Of a DNA stretch of 64,000 nucleotides, positions 7,349-15,842 are shown one piece after another; position 1 is the stretch's first letter; each line of letters starts with the position of its first letter. The notes below the pieces were generated by a model. That model did not search any database. It was not told the DNA's origin and was given only the letters and a program-made list of their open reading frames with translations. The stretch is taken from the NCBI RefSeq assembly GCF_000807775.2, contig NZ_CP047385.1:434001-498000 (forward strand), read 5' to 3'. The stretch comes from Pandoraea fibrosis. GTDB lineage: Bacteria > Pseudomonadota > Gammaproteobacteria > Burkholderiales > Burkholderiaceae. The position numbers and the translations under genes are program-made.

Positions 7349-8254
7349 TTATTCGGACAGTGCAGGCACGGGTGCACGTGCTTTGCGGATCGGCAAATGC
7401 CAGTTTTCACCCAGTGCGACGCCGGCCAGAATCAGCGCACCCCCCACCAGGTGATAGCTCGCGAGATGCTCGCCGAGACCGACCGCCGCGATCAATGCAG
7501 TGAAGATCGGTACGAGGTTGATGACGGCGGTGGCGCGTCGTGGGCCGATCCGTGCAACACCGATCATCCAGATGAACGGCGCGGCGACCGATACCGGAAG
7601 GGTGGCGAAGGCCAACTGAGGCAGGTTGTCCATCGACACGCCCGCCTTCTGGGAGAACAGATAGAACGGCAGCAAGACGACCACCGCGCACATGATCTGC
7701 GCGTACAGCGATGGCAGCGGCGCGAGCGGCAGTTGCCACTTGCGCAGCAGCACGCAATAGACCGCGTAGGCGAGCATGGCCCCGAACATCATGGCGTCGC
7801 CGATGCCAATCCCTTGATCCGCGAGATGCAACAGGGAGCCGTGTCCGACCACCAGCAGCACGCCGAAGATCGACAGCAGGCCACCCGCGAGCGCACCGGC
7901 GGTGAGCGCATCGCCCAGCATGATGACGGCCAGCGTGAGCGTGGTAAGGGGCAACAACGCCAGAATGATCCCCATGTTGGTGGCACTCGTGTAGTGCGCT
8001 GCCGAGTAGGCGAGCCCCTGATAAATCGCCATGCCGAGCACCCCTAACGTTGCGTACTGCGGCAGATGCGGCAGGAACACCCGGCGGACGCGCCACAGCG
8101 CAGGCAACGCAAATGGCGTAAGAATCAACCCGGCGGCAAACCAGCGCAGGAACGCAATCTCGGCGGGGAAAATGTGGCCGACGGCCAACTTGCTGACGAT
8201 CACGTTGGCAGACCAGATCAGTACGGCAGTCAGCGGCAGGATGAAATTGAACAT
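7349..8254 (-). CDS. EamA/DMT-family membrane exporter
   Basis: A 301-residue inner-membrane protein with about ten hydrophobic helices arranged as two EamA repeats. The first begins at the N-terminus (Phe-Ile-Leu-Pro-Leu-Thr-Ala-Val-Leu-Ile-Trp-Ser) and the second near residue 150. The loop Arg-Trp-Phe-Ala-Ala-Gly and the Pro-Thr/Pro-Ile segments are typical of RhaT/EamA exporters of amino acids or metabolites. The start at 8254 places the protein's N-terminus directly in the first membrane helix; the longer frame to 8548 adds an Arg-rich extension and was rejected. The substrate is not predictable. Confidence 0.88.
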   Translation of the reverse strand: MFNFILPLTAVLIWSANVIVSKLAVGHIFPAEIAFLRWFAAGLILTPFALPALWRVRRVFLPHLPQYATLGVLGMAIYQGLAYSAAHYTSATNMGIILALLPLTTLTLAVIMLGDALTAGALAGGLLSIFGVLLVVGHGSLLHLADQGIGIGDAMMFGAMLAYAVYCVLLRKWQLPLAPLPSLYAQIMCAVVVLLPFYLFSQKAGVSMDNLPQLAFATLPVSVAAPFIWMIGVARIGPRRATAVINLVPIFTALIAAVGLGEHLASYHLVGGALILAGVALGENWHLPIRKARAPVPALSE

Positions 8255-8478
8255 GGTTCTGGAATGGGGGGCACGGCGCGCGGCCGGCAAAGCACAAAAC
8301 GGTACGGGAATCTGGGCGTGGGGCCGGGTGACACCGCGATGGCGCGGCTCGCATGAGGCGGACACGATGGAGCGAATTGTCCGCCCGAAAGCGGCGAGTG
8401 GCATAGCGAATTTAAGACAAACGATAAGGCGTTTCAGACGCGACGTCGAGACTGGGCTTTGGCGGGGAACGCTGGAAG

Positions 8479-8913
8479 ATGTCGGCTGGTTGGACCGGTT
8501 TGACCCATAACGCTTTGCCGGCATGCGTGGCAGGTAGAATGGCGCCATTCCGGGTTCGAGACGTCAATCGCGTATGCGAGACGCTGGTGAACACCGGTGG
8601 TGTGGCAGGTCAGGGTCTGATGTACCGCCTGCTTGCCGATCTGCGGGCGCGGGTCGCACAGGCCGAGGCGCAGATGCAGACGGCGCAGTCCCTCTCGTTG
8701 GCCGAGTGCACGGTGAGCATCGGGCTGGTGCCATTTTCCTCGACCTTCGATACCCCGCAATCGTGGCTTCAGCACGCCGATCGCGCGCTGTATCGCGCGA
8801 AACGCGAGGGACGCGACGGCATGGTCGTGCTCGACGCAGAAGGGGTGGTGAAGTCGGCGCGCGAGGGCGAAACGGGTGCAGATGCTGAGACCGCTGGCGC
8901 CGGCCTCATCTGA
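8479..8913 (+). pseudogene. Remnant of a GGDEF (diguanylate cyclase) gene
   Basis: The open frame encodes a C-terminal GGDEF-domain piece: Thr-Val-Ser-Ile-Gly-Leu-Val-Pro, then Ala-Asp-Arg-Ala-Leu-Tyr-Arg-Ala-Lys-Arg-Glu-Gly-Arg-Asp. Those are the last strands and helix of the fold. The preceding catalytic loop Gly-Gly-Asp/Glu-Glu-Phe and the nucleotide-binding half are missing. Upstream codons in the same frame (before about residue 45) do not resemble the family. The intact domain is about 160-170 residues, so this is a 5'-deleted gene rather than an active cyclase. An internal Met at 8620 could start a short peptide, but nothing supports function. Confidence 0.65.
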
Positions 8914-8952
8914 GGCAGCGCAGGCATCCGCGCTGCCGATACCTCGCGCTGA

Positions 8953-9198
8953 TCAGCGTGCGCAGAGGCGAGTCAATGCGCCGCGAAGGGCGGCGGGCAA
9001 TGCGGCAGCGAAGCCAAACGGACGCGCCAGCGTTGCCAGCCCTTCGCCGTTGAGCACGCGAGCGCCTTCCAGATGCGTAGACAGCACGCAGAAATCTTCG
9101 CGTTTCATCCCCACGCGCTGGCACGCCTTATCGAGTTGTTTCAAATCGTTCGGGTGCAGCGTGATCGTCAGGGTGATGCGCTCAGGGTCGGTGTTCAT
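8953..9198 (-). CDS. Small ribbon-helix-helix-like protein
   Basis: An 81-residue protein starting Met-Asn-Thr-Asp-Pro-Glu-Arg. The N-terminal half has an alternating strand (Arg-Ile-Thr-Leu-Thr-Ile-Thr-Leu-His) followed by two helices (Asp-Leu-Lys-Gln-Leu-Asp-Lys-Ala, Lys-Arg-Glu-Asp-Phe), the pattern of CopG/Arc-type DNA-binding proteins. The C-terminal part is Ala/Leu-rich. No partner toxin gene is next to it. Upstream is the repeat-rich gene-poor region, and the ribosome site is weak. It may be a regulator or an orphan antitoxin-like protein; this is from fold pattern only. Confidence 0.5.
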   Translation of the reverse strand: MNTDPERITLTITLHPNDLKQLDKACQRVGMKREDFCVLSTHLEGARVLNGEGLATLARPFGFAAALPAALRGALTRLCAR

Positions 9199-9218
9199 GA
9201 CTGTCAATTTTCTCTTTT

Positions 9219-9653
9219 TTAAGCATGGGGCATGTCGCGTGGATGGTGCGCATGCCAAGCGCCCACGCGATAACGCAGGCGAGCGTGATCCGACTGCGAG
9301 CCGTCGGCCGCGCTGATGAATGCGGCGAACACGGCAAACACGTCTGACGAACGGAAAGACGCCATCGTGGCGGCCAAAACCATTCCGACGATGCCTGCGA
9401 TGCGTGATCGGGGCGTCGGGTTGTCTAGTGCAACGCGTGGGCAATACGAGGCTGTGGGCGCGCAATCCGCCGCCTGACGTGCGGGCGGCGGTACGGCTCT
9501 GACGCGTGAGAGCGATGCCTCGTAACAGCAGGGAGGGATGACTCTCCATCCGGCCATGACACAAGTGCCGGAATACAGCATGAGTACTGCGGACTGCAAC
9601 TGCGGGTCGTGCTTGAATTCACTGCGAAAACTGCGGTTGCCAGACATCGGCAA
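9219..9653 (-). CDS. Doubtful hypothetical ORF
   Basis: A 144-codon open frame with no recognisable domain. One hydrophobic stretch (Ile-Ala-Gly-Ile-Val-Gly-Met-Val-Leu-Ala-Ala) is visible near residue 85. Third-position base use is mixed, unlike the strongly GC-rich third positions of surrounding real genes, and the start has no clear ribosome site. It lies just upstream of the ribbon-helix-helix gene. It may be a chance frame or a decayed gene. Confidence 0.2.
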   Translation of the reverse strand: MPMSGNRSFRSEFKHDPQLQSAVLMLYSGTCVMAGWRVIPPCCYEASLSRVRAVPPPARQAADCAPTASYCPRVALDNPTPRSRIAGIVGMVLAATMASFRSSDVFAVFAAFISAADGSQSDHARLRYRVGAWHAHHPRDMPHA

Positions 9654-10200
9654 CGGGTGATGCTGTTGATGCGAGACCTTCTGTACTGCAGGACTGCGGG
9701 TGGTGCGTGTACAGCGATGCAGACCTGAAACTTCCGATACTGCGACTTGCTGAACGGCTACTGCGGAAAAAACGGAACTACCAGTACTGCGGGATTTCGA
9801 CTGCTACTGCTACTGCTACTGCTACTGCTACTGCTACTGCTACTGCTACTGCTACTGCTACTGCTACTGCTACTGCTACTGCTACTGCTACTGCTACTGC
9901 CGGACGACGCAGCGTTACGCGGCGTCCTTGAACTGAATGCGTGAGCAGGGCGTACTGCGATGGCGGCGGCGGAATCGCAACACACGCTCAACGTGCGTGG
10001 CGGCTGCGGCGCGTTCTGCGCGGCGATGCAACTGCATCACACGCGCCGCCGAGACTGCTACGGCGACGACTGCAAACATCAACCAACCGACGAAGACCAC
10101 AACACTTCTCCCTGATGACGGCAGCCTTTGAAAAACCGGAGCGCGTCGAATTCGAAGGGAAATCCAGAAAGCGTGGTTACCACCGGTTGCGACTGCATTG
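9583..10200. other. Gene-poor region dense in the pentamer ACTGC
   Basis: Apart from the perfect repeat at 9800-9901, the + strand carries ten separate ACTGC copies between 9586 and 9790 (starting at 9586, 9593, 9599, 9621, 9630, 9685, 9693, 9739, 9760 and 9786). At least five more follow the tract. Many read ACTGCGG. All are in one orientation. No gene is supported here; the alanine/threonine-, leucine- and serine-repeat frames across it are by-products of the repeat. Confidence 0.6.
9800..9901. repeat. Hexanucleotide microsatellite (ACTGCT), about 17 copies
   Basis: A 102-bp tract of the six-base unit ACTGCT repeats about 17 times; the last copy ends GCC. The six-base unit keeps frame, giving Thr-Ala, Leu-Leu or poly-Ser in different frames, none in a convincing gene. 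Such long perfect repeats are rare in bacteria and prone to slippage. It lies about 500 bp downstream of the porin 3' end and 600 bp upstream of the small ribbon-helix-helix gene. Confidence 0.95.
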
Positions 10201-10346
10201 AACTTCAATGAAGACGAATTCTAAATAGATTCCCGAATAGGGTAAACCCTTAAAATTGTAAATAGTGTATTTTTTTAGACGAATGAGTCCAAGTTTTCCA
10301 AACGAACGTCTGAACTTTAAGTCACTTGATTCATTGGAAAAATCGA

Positions 10347-10376
10347 CCCAAACCCGCATGTTTCAACGGGTTCGGG
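10347..10376 (-). terminator. Putative terminator of the porin gene
   Basis: On the minus strand a ten-pair stem (CCCGAACCCG with CGGGTTTGGG, one G-U pair, ten-base loop) is followed by TCGATTTTT. It begins about 20 bases after the porin stop codon and lies in an AT-rich patch at about 10200-10360. Confidence 0.7.
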
Positions 10377-10395
10377 CCGATATCGAAGCGATGGA

Positions 10396-11610
10396 TCAGA
10401 AGCTGTGCTTCAAGCCCATGCCGACCAGCAACTGCGTTCGCGCGCCGGCGTCCAGACCGGCCGAGCCGACCGATGCGCTGGCTTCCACGACGCGGCCGTT
10501 ATCCAGCGTCTTGCCGACCGCCTGTTGGTAGCCGCCGATCACATACGTCGACGTGCGCTTGGACAGCGCATACGTTACGCCGGCGTTGAACTGGTTGTAG
10601 TGCGCGCCGACCTGGCGTCCGCCACGCAGACGCGTATAGCTGTAGCCGATACCCGTGTTGATGGCTGGCGTCAGTGCGTAGGTGGCGAAGGCATTCACCG
10701 TGTCGAATTTCGCGGTACCGGTGAAATCCGACAGCCCGTCGCTCGCATACTGCGCAGTCGAGAACGACATGCCCAGAATTGCCGGGCCGACAGCGTACTT
10801 GCCGCCTACACGCGCAATACGGACTTTGCTTGCCGTGCGGAAGCCTCGGTTGATCGGCGAGCTGAACAGCGAGCCGGCGCTGCTGGTCCATTCGCGATAG
10901 CCAAAGTCTTTTTTCGTGTAATCGGTCACTTCACGGCTGCCGCCGTCGGCGAAGAAGAAGCCCGCGCCGAGCGACACCGGGCCGTTGTTGTAGGCACCTG
11001 CGAAGCCATAGGTGCGTCCGGCGCCTTCCTTGCCCGCGACGTTGCCCGTCGCGTACATGCCTTCGAATTGCAGGCCACCGAAGTTCGGCGTGGCGTAGCG
11101 GATCGAATTGTTGATGCGCGCGCCGTTGTCGTAATTGTCGACGTCGCCGGGCGTGGCGAAAAAGCCGCCGAAGATGCCGTCGGCCGTTGTGCCCTGCACG
11201 AGGTTGACGACCGGATCGTACTGTCGGCCGATGGTGACTTCACCCCATTGAGCGCTTCTCAGACCGACGATGGCCTTGCGCCCGAACGCGCGGCCGCCGT
11301 TGCCCATCTCGCCGTTGACGGCGTTGAACCCGCTCTCCAGTTGGAACAGCGCGGACAGCCCCTGACCCAGCGGTTCCGTGCCGCGCAGCCCCCAGCGGCT
11401 GCCGGAGAGTATGTTGCTCGTGATCATCGAGCGCGATTGCGGACCATTCTCGGTGGCGGTGTGATTGGCGTGGACGAACCCCGAATCGATCGTGCCGTAG
11501 AGCGTGACATTGCTTTGTGCACTGACGCTGGCGGGCAGCGAGAGCATTGTGAGAGTGGCGGCCAGTGCGAGGGCGCGCAGACCGGTGTGCGTGTGAGGGT
11601 ATGGAGTCAT
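10396..11610 (-). CDS. Gram-negative general porin
   Basis: About 404 residues. A signal peptide of about 31 residues (hydrophobic core Leu-Ala-Leu-Ala-Ala-Thr-Leu, cleavage after Ser-Val-Ser-Ala) precedes Gln-Ser-Asn-Val-Thr-Leu-Tyr-Gly-Thr-Ile-Asp. That is the standard start of Burkholderiales 16-stranded porins. The Gly-Ser-Arg-Trp-Gly-Leu-Arg-Gly-Thr-Glu and Val-Thr-Ile-Gly-Arg-Gln-Tyr-Asp motifs of the family follow. The protein ends in Phe, as outer-membrane barrels require for BAM assembly. A GTG start at 11649 is possible, but the ATG at 11610 gives the more normal signal peptide. It forms passive channels for small solutes. Confidence 0.92.
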   Translation of the reverse strand: MTPYPHTHTGLRALALAATLTMLSLPASVSAQSNVTLYGTIDSGFVHANHTATENGPQSRSMITSNILSGSRWGLRGTEPLGQGLSALFQLESGFNAVNGEMGNGGRAFGRKAIVGLRSAQWGEVTIGRQYDPVVNLVQGTTADGIFGGFFATPGDVDNYDNGARINNSIRYATPNFGGLQFEGMYATGNVAGKEGAGRTYGFAGAYNNGPVSLGAGFFFADGGSREVTDYTKKDFGYREWTSSAGSLFSSPINRGFRTASKVRIARVGGKYAVGPAILGMSFSTAQYASDGLSDFTGTAKFDTVNAFATYALTPAINTGIGYSYTRLRGGRQVGAHYNQFNAGVTYALSKRTSTYVIGGYQQAVGKTLDNGRVVEASASVGSAGLDAGARTQLLVGMGLKHSF

Positions 11611-11669
11611 GGTGTCGAGCGCCTTGGCGCGCGTGGTTGAAATCGACACCGAGAATATTTCCGAACACC

Positions 11670-11699
11670 CATTCGGATTCCTTATGAAAATTCCGAATG
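11670..11699. promoter_or_regulatory. Inverted repeat upstream of the porin
   Basis: Perfect eight-base arms CATTCGGA and TCCGAATG are separated by 14 bases, 60-90 bp upstream of the porin start. A third related TTCCGAA lies at about 11659. This may be an operator for the porin gene; no regulator can be named. Confidence 0.4.
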
Positions 11700-11714
11700 A
11701 ATGAAACCCCGCAT

Positions 11715-11743
11715 GGCAGCGCCCGCTTCTTAGGGGCGCTGCC
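11715..11743. terminator. Strong hairpin after the dehydrogenase gene
   Basis: A perfect ten-pair stem (GGCAGCGCCC, nine-base loop, GGGCGCTGCC) lies about 80 bp after the stop of the 3-hydroxyisobutyrate-dehydrogenase-like gene and about 100 bp before the porin start. No U-run follows directly, so termination is plausible but not certain. Confidence 0.5.
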
Positions 11744-11824
11744 GAAGTTTCTAGGAACCCTCCTCAAATTTCATCGATGAATAACGCAGTAAGCGGTCGC
11801 GTGAAGTCTTCCTCGCGACGAGGC

Positions 11825-12727
11825 TCAGGATTGGGCCTTCTTCGGCAGACCTGCGCGTCGCAGCGCCACGCGCGAGAGCGCAGCCCAGTCGAGATGTCCT
11901 TCGCCGTGCGCGAGGCTGTCGAGATGGTTGTCGAGCAACACCGTGCCGAAGGGCATTGGCACGTTCGCCGCCTCGCCCGCCAGCAGCGCGAGGCGAACGT
12001 CCTTCGCACCGAGCGCGAGTTTGAAACCAGCCGGCTCGAAGGTCTCCTTGGCAATTGCCCCGCCATAGCCCGTATAGGCGGGCGTTGCGAACACCGCGGT
12101 CGTGATCATGTCGAGGAAGTCGGCGCCGGCCACGCCGTGCCCTTGCGCGAGTGCTGCGGCTTCGCTCATCGATTCGATGGCGCTGGCGATCATGAAATTC
12201 GCGGCGAGCTTCACGACGTTGGCCTGTCCGGGCGAATCGCCGAAGCGCCAGGTGCGTTGGCCGAGTACGTCGAAGAGCGGTTGGACGGTATCGATCGTGT
12301 TCGCATCGCCTGCCACCAGAATGTTCAGCTTGCCTGCTTCGGCCACATTCACACGTCCTAGCACCGGGGCGGCAAGGTAACGCAGGCCGAGCGACTCGCA
12401 TCGCGCCGCCATCTCCCCGGCGAAGGCGAGCGAGACCGTAGCCATGTTCACGACGATGGCACCTCGCGGCAAGGCGTTCAGCGCACCACCGTCGGCACCT
12501 TCGCAGAGCACGGCGCGCGAGGTGTCGTCGTCCGACAGGATCGCAATGAGAACGTCCACGCCGCGCGCGGCGTCGGCCGGGGTGGCGGCAGGTGTGGCAC
12601 CGTCCGAGGCCAGCGCGTCGACGGGGCCGCGCGAGCGATTCCATACGTGCAGTGCGAAGCCCGCCTTGAGCAGGTTGCGTGCCATGGGGGTGCCCATGGT
12701 GCCGAGTCCGAGAAATCCGATTTTCAT
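11825..12727 (-). CDS. 3-hydroxyisobutyrate dehydrogenase-family NAD(P)-dependent oxidoreductase
   Basis: A 300-residue beta-hydroxyacid dehydrogenase. The N-terminal Rossmann motif is Gly-Leu-Gly-Thr-Met-Gly (residues 7-12). Trp29-Asn-Arg-Ser after the second strand suggests NADP(H) preference, as in the glyoxylate/succinic-semialdehyde reductase branch. The catalytic lysine is Lys173 in Ala-Asn-Val-Val-Lys-Leu-Ala-Ala-Asn-Phe. The start at 12727 opens the Rossmann fold directly; the upstream extension to 12850 was rejected. It is divergent from an AraC regulator (234-bp gap), which probably controls it. Substrate could be 3-hydroxyisobutyrate, tartronate semialdehyde or succinic semialdehyde. 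Confidence 0.87.
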   Translation of the reverse strand: MKIGFLGLGTMGTPMARNLLKAGFALHVWNRSRGPVDALASDGATPAATPADAARGVDVLIAILSDDDTSRAVLCEGADGGALNALPRGAIVVNMATVSLAFAGEMAARCESLGLRYLAAPVLGRVNVAEAGKLNILVAGDANTIDTVQPLFDVLGQRTWRFGDSPGQANVVKLAANFMIASAIESMSEAAALAQGHGVAGADFLDMITTAVFATPAYTGYGGAIAKETFEPAGFKLALGAKDVRLALLAGEAANVPMPFGTVLLDNHLDSLAHGEGHLDWAALSRVALRRAGLPKKAQS

Positions 12728-12961
12728 AAGGGCTCCTGAAGCCAGAGATATCGATGCTACGCAGCGGCAGGACGGGATGAAGGCAGACGTCAGGTGCACC
12801 GCGAGACGGGCGCGTCGCATGCTGATGCCGAGCGCGTTGTGCGAAAGCATGACACTGAACGCGAGTTGACGCAGAGAAGGCCCGGCGGAACCGCCGAAGG
12901 TAAGATGCGCGTGATGCCCGCCGTCGTCGGGCGTATCCGTTCCCCGCTATCGCCTATCGCC

Positions 12962-13765
12962 ATGAGCCTGCGCAACAATTGGCCAAGTTTCAAGAAGCTG
13001 CCGTATCCGGTGTATTTCCGGTACGAGGCGTTCGACGCGCAGACGGCGTGGGAGCCGCATCGTCACGACTGGGGCTCGCTCCACTATGTCGCCAGCGGTG
13101 TGATGCAACTGGAGATCGAGGGCATCCGGTTTCTGGCGCCGCCGCAATACGCTGTGTGGACACCGCCGAAGGCCGCCCATGCGAGTTTCAACGCGAACGC
13201 CGTGATCTATCGGTCGGTGTATATCGACGCGTCGCTCGCCGACGCGCTCCCGTCGAATGCCGCGACCTTGCGCATCAGCGGCCTGCTCCGGGCGATCCTG
13301 TCCGATTTTGCCGAGCGAGGGGTGGCGTGTCCGAGCACGGACGCCGACCGGCGTCTGGCGCAGGTGCTCATCGATCAGTTGGCGCTCGCGCCGGCAGAGC
13401 CACGATTCCTTCCGCAGGCGCGCTCGCCGTCGCTGCTCCGGGTACTGGACGCCTTGCAGCGGGAGCCCGCCGATAACCGCACGCTCGAAGCGTGGGCAGA
13501 GACCGTTTCCATGACGGAGCGCACACTCGCGCGCCATTGCCGCGCGGAATTGGGGATGACGCTGGGCCAGTGGCGGCAACGCATGCGCTTTCTGCGCGCC
13601 ATCGAAGGACTGGAGGCGGGACGCACGGTCAAGTCGATCGCGTTCGATCTGGGCTACGCCACACCTTCCGCATTCATCGAAATGTTCACGCGCGAATCGG
13701 GTCTGACGCCGGAGCAGTTCCGGCGTCAGACGATTATGGGCGCGGCAGGGTCAGATCCGGCGTAA
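12962..13765 (+). CDS. AraC-family transcriptional regulator
   Basis: A 267-residue regulator. An N-terminal cupin sensor (residues 20-100) contains Glu-Pro-His-Arg-His-Asp-Trp and Val-Trp-Thr-Pro-Pro. The C-terminal double HTH (about residues 165-260) has the AraC signature Ile-Ala-Phe-Asp-Leu-Gly-Tyr-Ala-Thr-Pro-Ser-Ala-Phe-Ile-Glu-Met-Phe. The start at 12962 excludes an Arg-rich upstream stretch. It is divergent from the hydroxyacid dehydrogenase gene, its most likely target, and convergent with liuD. Confidence 0.88.
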   Translation: MSLRNNWPSFKKLPYPVYFRYEAFDAQTAWEPHRHDWGSLHYVASGVMQLEIEGIRFLAPPQYAVWTPPKAAHASFNANAVIYRSVYIDASLADALPSNAATLRISGLLRAILSDFAERGVACPSTDADRRLAQVLIDQLALAPAEPRFLPQARSPSLLRVLDALQREPADNRTLEAWAETVSMTERTLARHCRAELGMTLGQWRQRMRFLRAIEGLEAGRTVKSIAFDLGYATPSAFIEMFTRESGLTPEQFRRQTIMGAAGSDPA

Positions 13766-13767
13766 TG

Positions 13768-13794
13768 CCGACCCGACCTGACGAGCCGGGTCGG
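13768..13794. terminator. Hairpin between convergent genes
   Basis: CCGACCCG and CGGGTCGG form a perfect eight-pair stem with an 11-base loop between the ends of the AraC gene and liuD. It has no U-tract, so termination in either direction is tentative. Confidence 0.4.
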
Positions 13795-13820
13795 GCTGCC
13801 CGCGGCCCGGTGGGCGGCGG

Positions 13821-15842
13821 TTACCGCTTGAACGCCAGCAACTGCGCGCCTTCGGGCACCTGATCGCCGACCGCGTACAGCACTTCTTCGATCTCGCCGT
13901 CGGCCGGGGCACTGATGGTGTGCTCCATCTTCATGGCTTCCATCACGAGCAGCGGGGCGCCCTTCTCGACCTTCGTGCCGGCCTTCGCGAGTACCGCGAT
14001 GACCTTGCCCGGCATCGGCGCCGTCAGCCGGCCTTCGCCGCCTTCCTGCGCCCCCGCCTGTGCCAGCGGATCGTGCCAGCGCAGCGTCCACGACAGGCCA
14101 TCGGCGAAGACGTGCGCCGCCTGCTGCTCGAAGTCGACGTGACCCTGCACACGCCGCTCGCCGAGCGTCACGCGGTACACCCCGCCGTCGTGGGCGTAGC
14201 GATACGGATAGGTCTGCGCGTCGACAGTGAGTGTGCTGGCTTGCGGTCCGCTCGTGAGCACGACGTCCAGACGCGTCTCGCCATGATCGAACGACAGCGT
14301 GCGCTGGTAATCGCCGTTCAGACGCCAGCCGGTCGCGAGTTGCCACGGCGAGTGATGGTCGATGCTGTCCTGATACTTGCGGCGTCCGATCACGGTCTCG
14401 CGGCTGAGTTGTGCGGCGACCGCCAGCGCCAGTGTAGTCGCAGGCACCGGCGCGGGCGCGGGGAACAGCGTGTCGCGATGACGTTCGATCAGACCGGTAT
14501 CGAGATCGGCCCCGGCGAACGGCTCGCTGGCAACCAGACGTCCGAGGAACGCGATGTTGGTCTGCACACCGACGACGCGGTACTGACCCAGCGCACGTCG
14601 CATGCGCGCGAGCGCCTCGTCGCGGTCCTGTCCCCACACGATCAGCTTGGCGATCATGGGGTCGTAGAACGGCGAGATGGTGTCGCCTTCGCGCACGCCC
14701 GAGTCGATGCGCACGGCGGCCGGCGAGCCCGCATTGCCGATCTCGAACTGCACCGCAGCGGGCGGACGCAGCGTGGACAGCGTGCCCGTCGACGGCAGGA
14801 AGTTGTTGTCCGGGTTCTCGGCGTAGATACGCGCTTCGAGCGCATGGCCGTGAATACGCAATTCGTCCTGTTTGCGCGGCAGCACTTCACCGGCTGCCAC
14901 GCGCAATTGCCACTCCACCAGATCGAGGCCGGTGATCATTTCCGTGACCGGGTGCTCGACTTGCAGGCGCGTGTTCATTTCCATGAAGTAGAACGAGCCG
15001 TCCTGATTGGCGATGAACTCGACCGTACCGGCGCCGACATAGCCCACGGCGCGCGCCGCGTTGCAGGCGGCCTCGCCCATCGAGCGGCGGCGTGCTTCGG
15101 TCATGCCTGGCGCGGGCGCCTCTTCCAGCACTTTCTGGTGCCGGCGTTGCACCGAGCAGTCGCGCTCGAACAGATAGACGCAATTGCCATGCGTATCGGC
15201 GAACACCTGAATTTCAATATGCCGCGGACGTGTCAGGTACTTCTCCACGAGCACACGCTCGTCGCCGAAGCTGCTCGCCGCTTCGCGCTGGCACGACGCC
15301 AGCGCGGCGCGGAAATCCTCGCTGCGCTCCACCACGCGCATGCCCTTGCCGCCACCCCCCGCGCTGGCCTTGAGCAACACGGGGTAGCCGATCTCGTCGG
15401 CGCGCGCGTGCAGGAACGCGGCGTCCTGATTGTCGCCGTGATAACCCGGCACCAGCGGCACTGCGGCGCCTTCCATGAGGGTCTTGGCGGCGCTCTTGCT
15501 GCCCATGGCGTGAATCGCGCCGACCGGCGGGCCGATGAAGACGATGCCGGCTTCATGGCATGCGGCGGCAAACGCTTCGTTTTCCGACAGGAAGCCGTAA
15601 CCGGGATGAATGGCTTGTGCGCCGGTGGCTTTGGCGGCGTCGATGATGGCGTCGATGCGCAGGTAGCTGTCACGCGCGGCGGCGCCGCCGACGTGAACCG
15701 CTTCGTCGCACACGGCAACGTGCTTGGCCTGGGCATCGGCGTCGGAATAGACGGCCACCGTGCGAATACCCAGCCGTGCCGCGGTTGCCGCGACGCGACA
15801 GGCGATTTCGCCGCGGTTGGCGATGAGGATCTTGTCGAACAT
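13821..15842 (-). CDS. liuD: 3-methylcrotonyl-CoA carboxylase, biotin-carrying alpha subunit
   Basis: A 673-residue biotin carboxylase/biotin-carrier subunit. Order: biotin carboxylase N-domain (Ile-Leu-Ile-Ala-Asn-Arg-Gly-Glu-Ile), ATP-grasp with the Gly-rich Ala-Gly-Gly-Gly-Gly-Lys-Gly-Met loop, C-terminal carboxylase domain with Met-Asn-Thr-Arg-Leu-Gln-Val-Glu-His, a linker, and the biotinyl domain with Glu-Ala-Met-Lys-Met, where Lys638 is biotinylated. With LiuB it converts 3-methylcrotonyl-CoA to 3-methylglutaconyl-CoA. Assignment to methylcrotonyl- rather than propionyl-CoA carboxylase rests on the linked liuA, liuB and liuC genes. It is separated from liuB by the complete biotin operon. 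The start at 15842 is the standard Met-Phe-Asp-Lys-Ile. Confidence 0.92.
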   Translation of the reverse strand: MFDKILIANRGEIACRVAATAARLGIRTVAVYSDADAQAKHVAVCDEAVHVGGAAARDSYLRIDAIIDAAKATGAQAIHPGYGFLSENEAFAAACHEAGIVFIGPPVGAIHAMGSKSAAKTLMEGAAVPLVPGYHGDNQDAAFLHARADEIGYPVLLKASAGGGGKGMRVVERSEDFRAALASCQREAASSFGDERVLVEKYLTRPRHIEIQVFADTHGNCVYLFERDCSVQRRHQKVLEEAPAPGMTEARRRSMGEAACNAARAVGYVGAGTVEFIANQDGSFYFMEMNTRLQVEHPVTEMITGLDLVEWQLRVAAGEVLPRKQDELRIHGHALEARIYAENPDNNFLPSTGTLSTLRPPAAVQFEIGNAGSPAAVRIDSGVREGDTISPFYDPMIAKLIVWGQDRDEALARMRRALGQYRVVGVQTNIAFLGRLVASEPFAGADLDTGLIERHRDTLFPAPAPVPATTLALAVAAQLSRETVIGRRKYQDSIDHHSPWQLATGWRLNGDYQRTLSFDHGETRLDVVLTSGPQASTLTVDAQTYPYRYAHDGGVYRVTLGERRVQGHVDFEQQAAHVFADGLSWTLRWHDPLAQAGAQEGGEGRLTAPMPGKVIAVLAKAGTKVEKGAPLLVMEAMKMEHTISAPADGEIEEVLYAVGDQVPEGAQLLAFKR

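Noticed and set aside
9800..9901. CRISPR array
   Set aside because: The unit is six bases with no spacers and no cas genes nearby, so it is a microsatellite.
9707..9944. Thr-Ala, poly-Leu and poly-Ser frames over the hexanucleotide repeat
   Set aside because: The repeat keeps every frame open. No family, no ribosome site and no conserved flanks.
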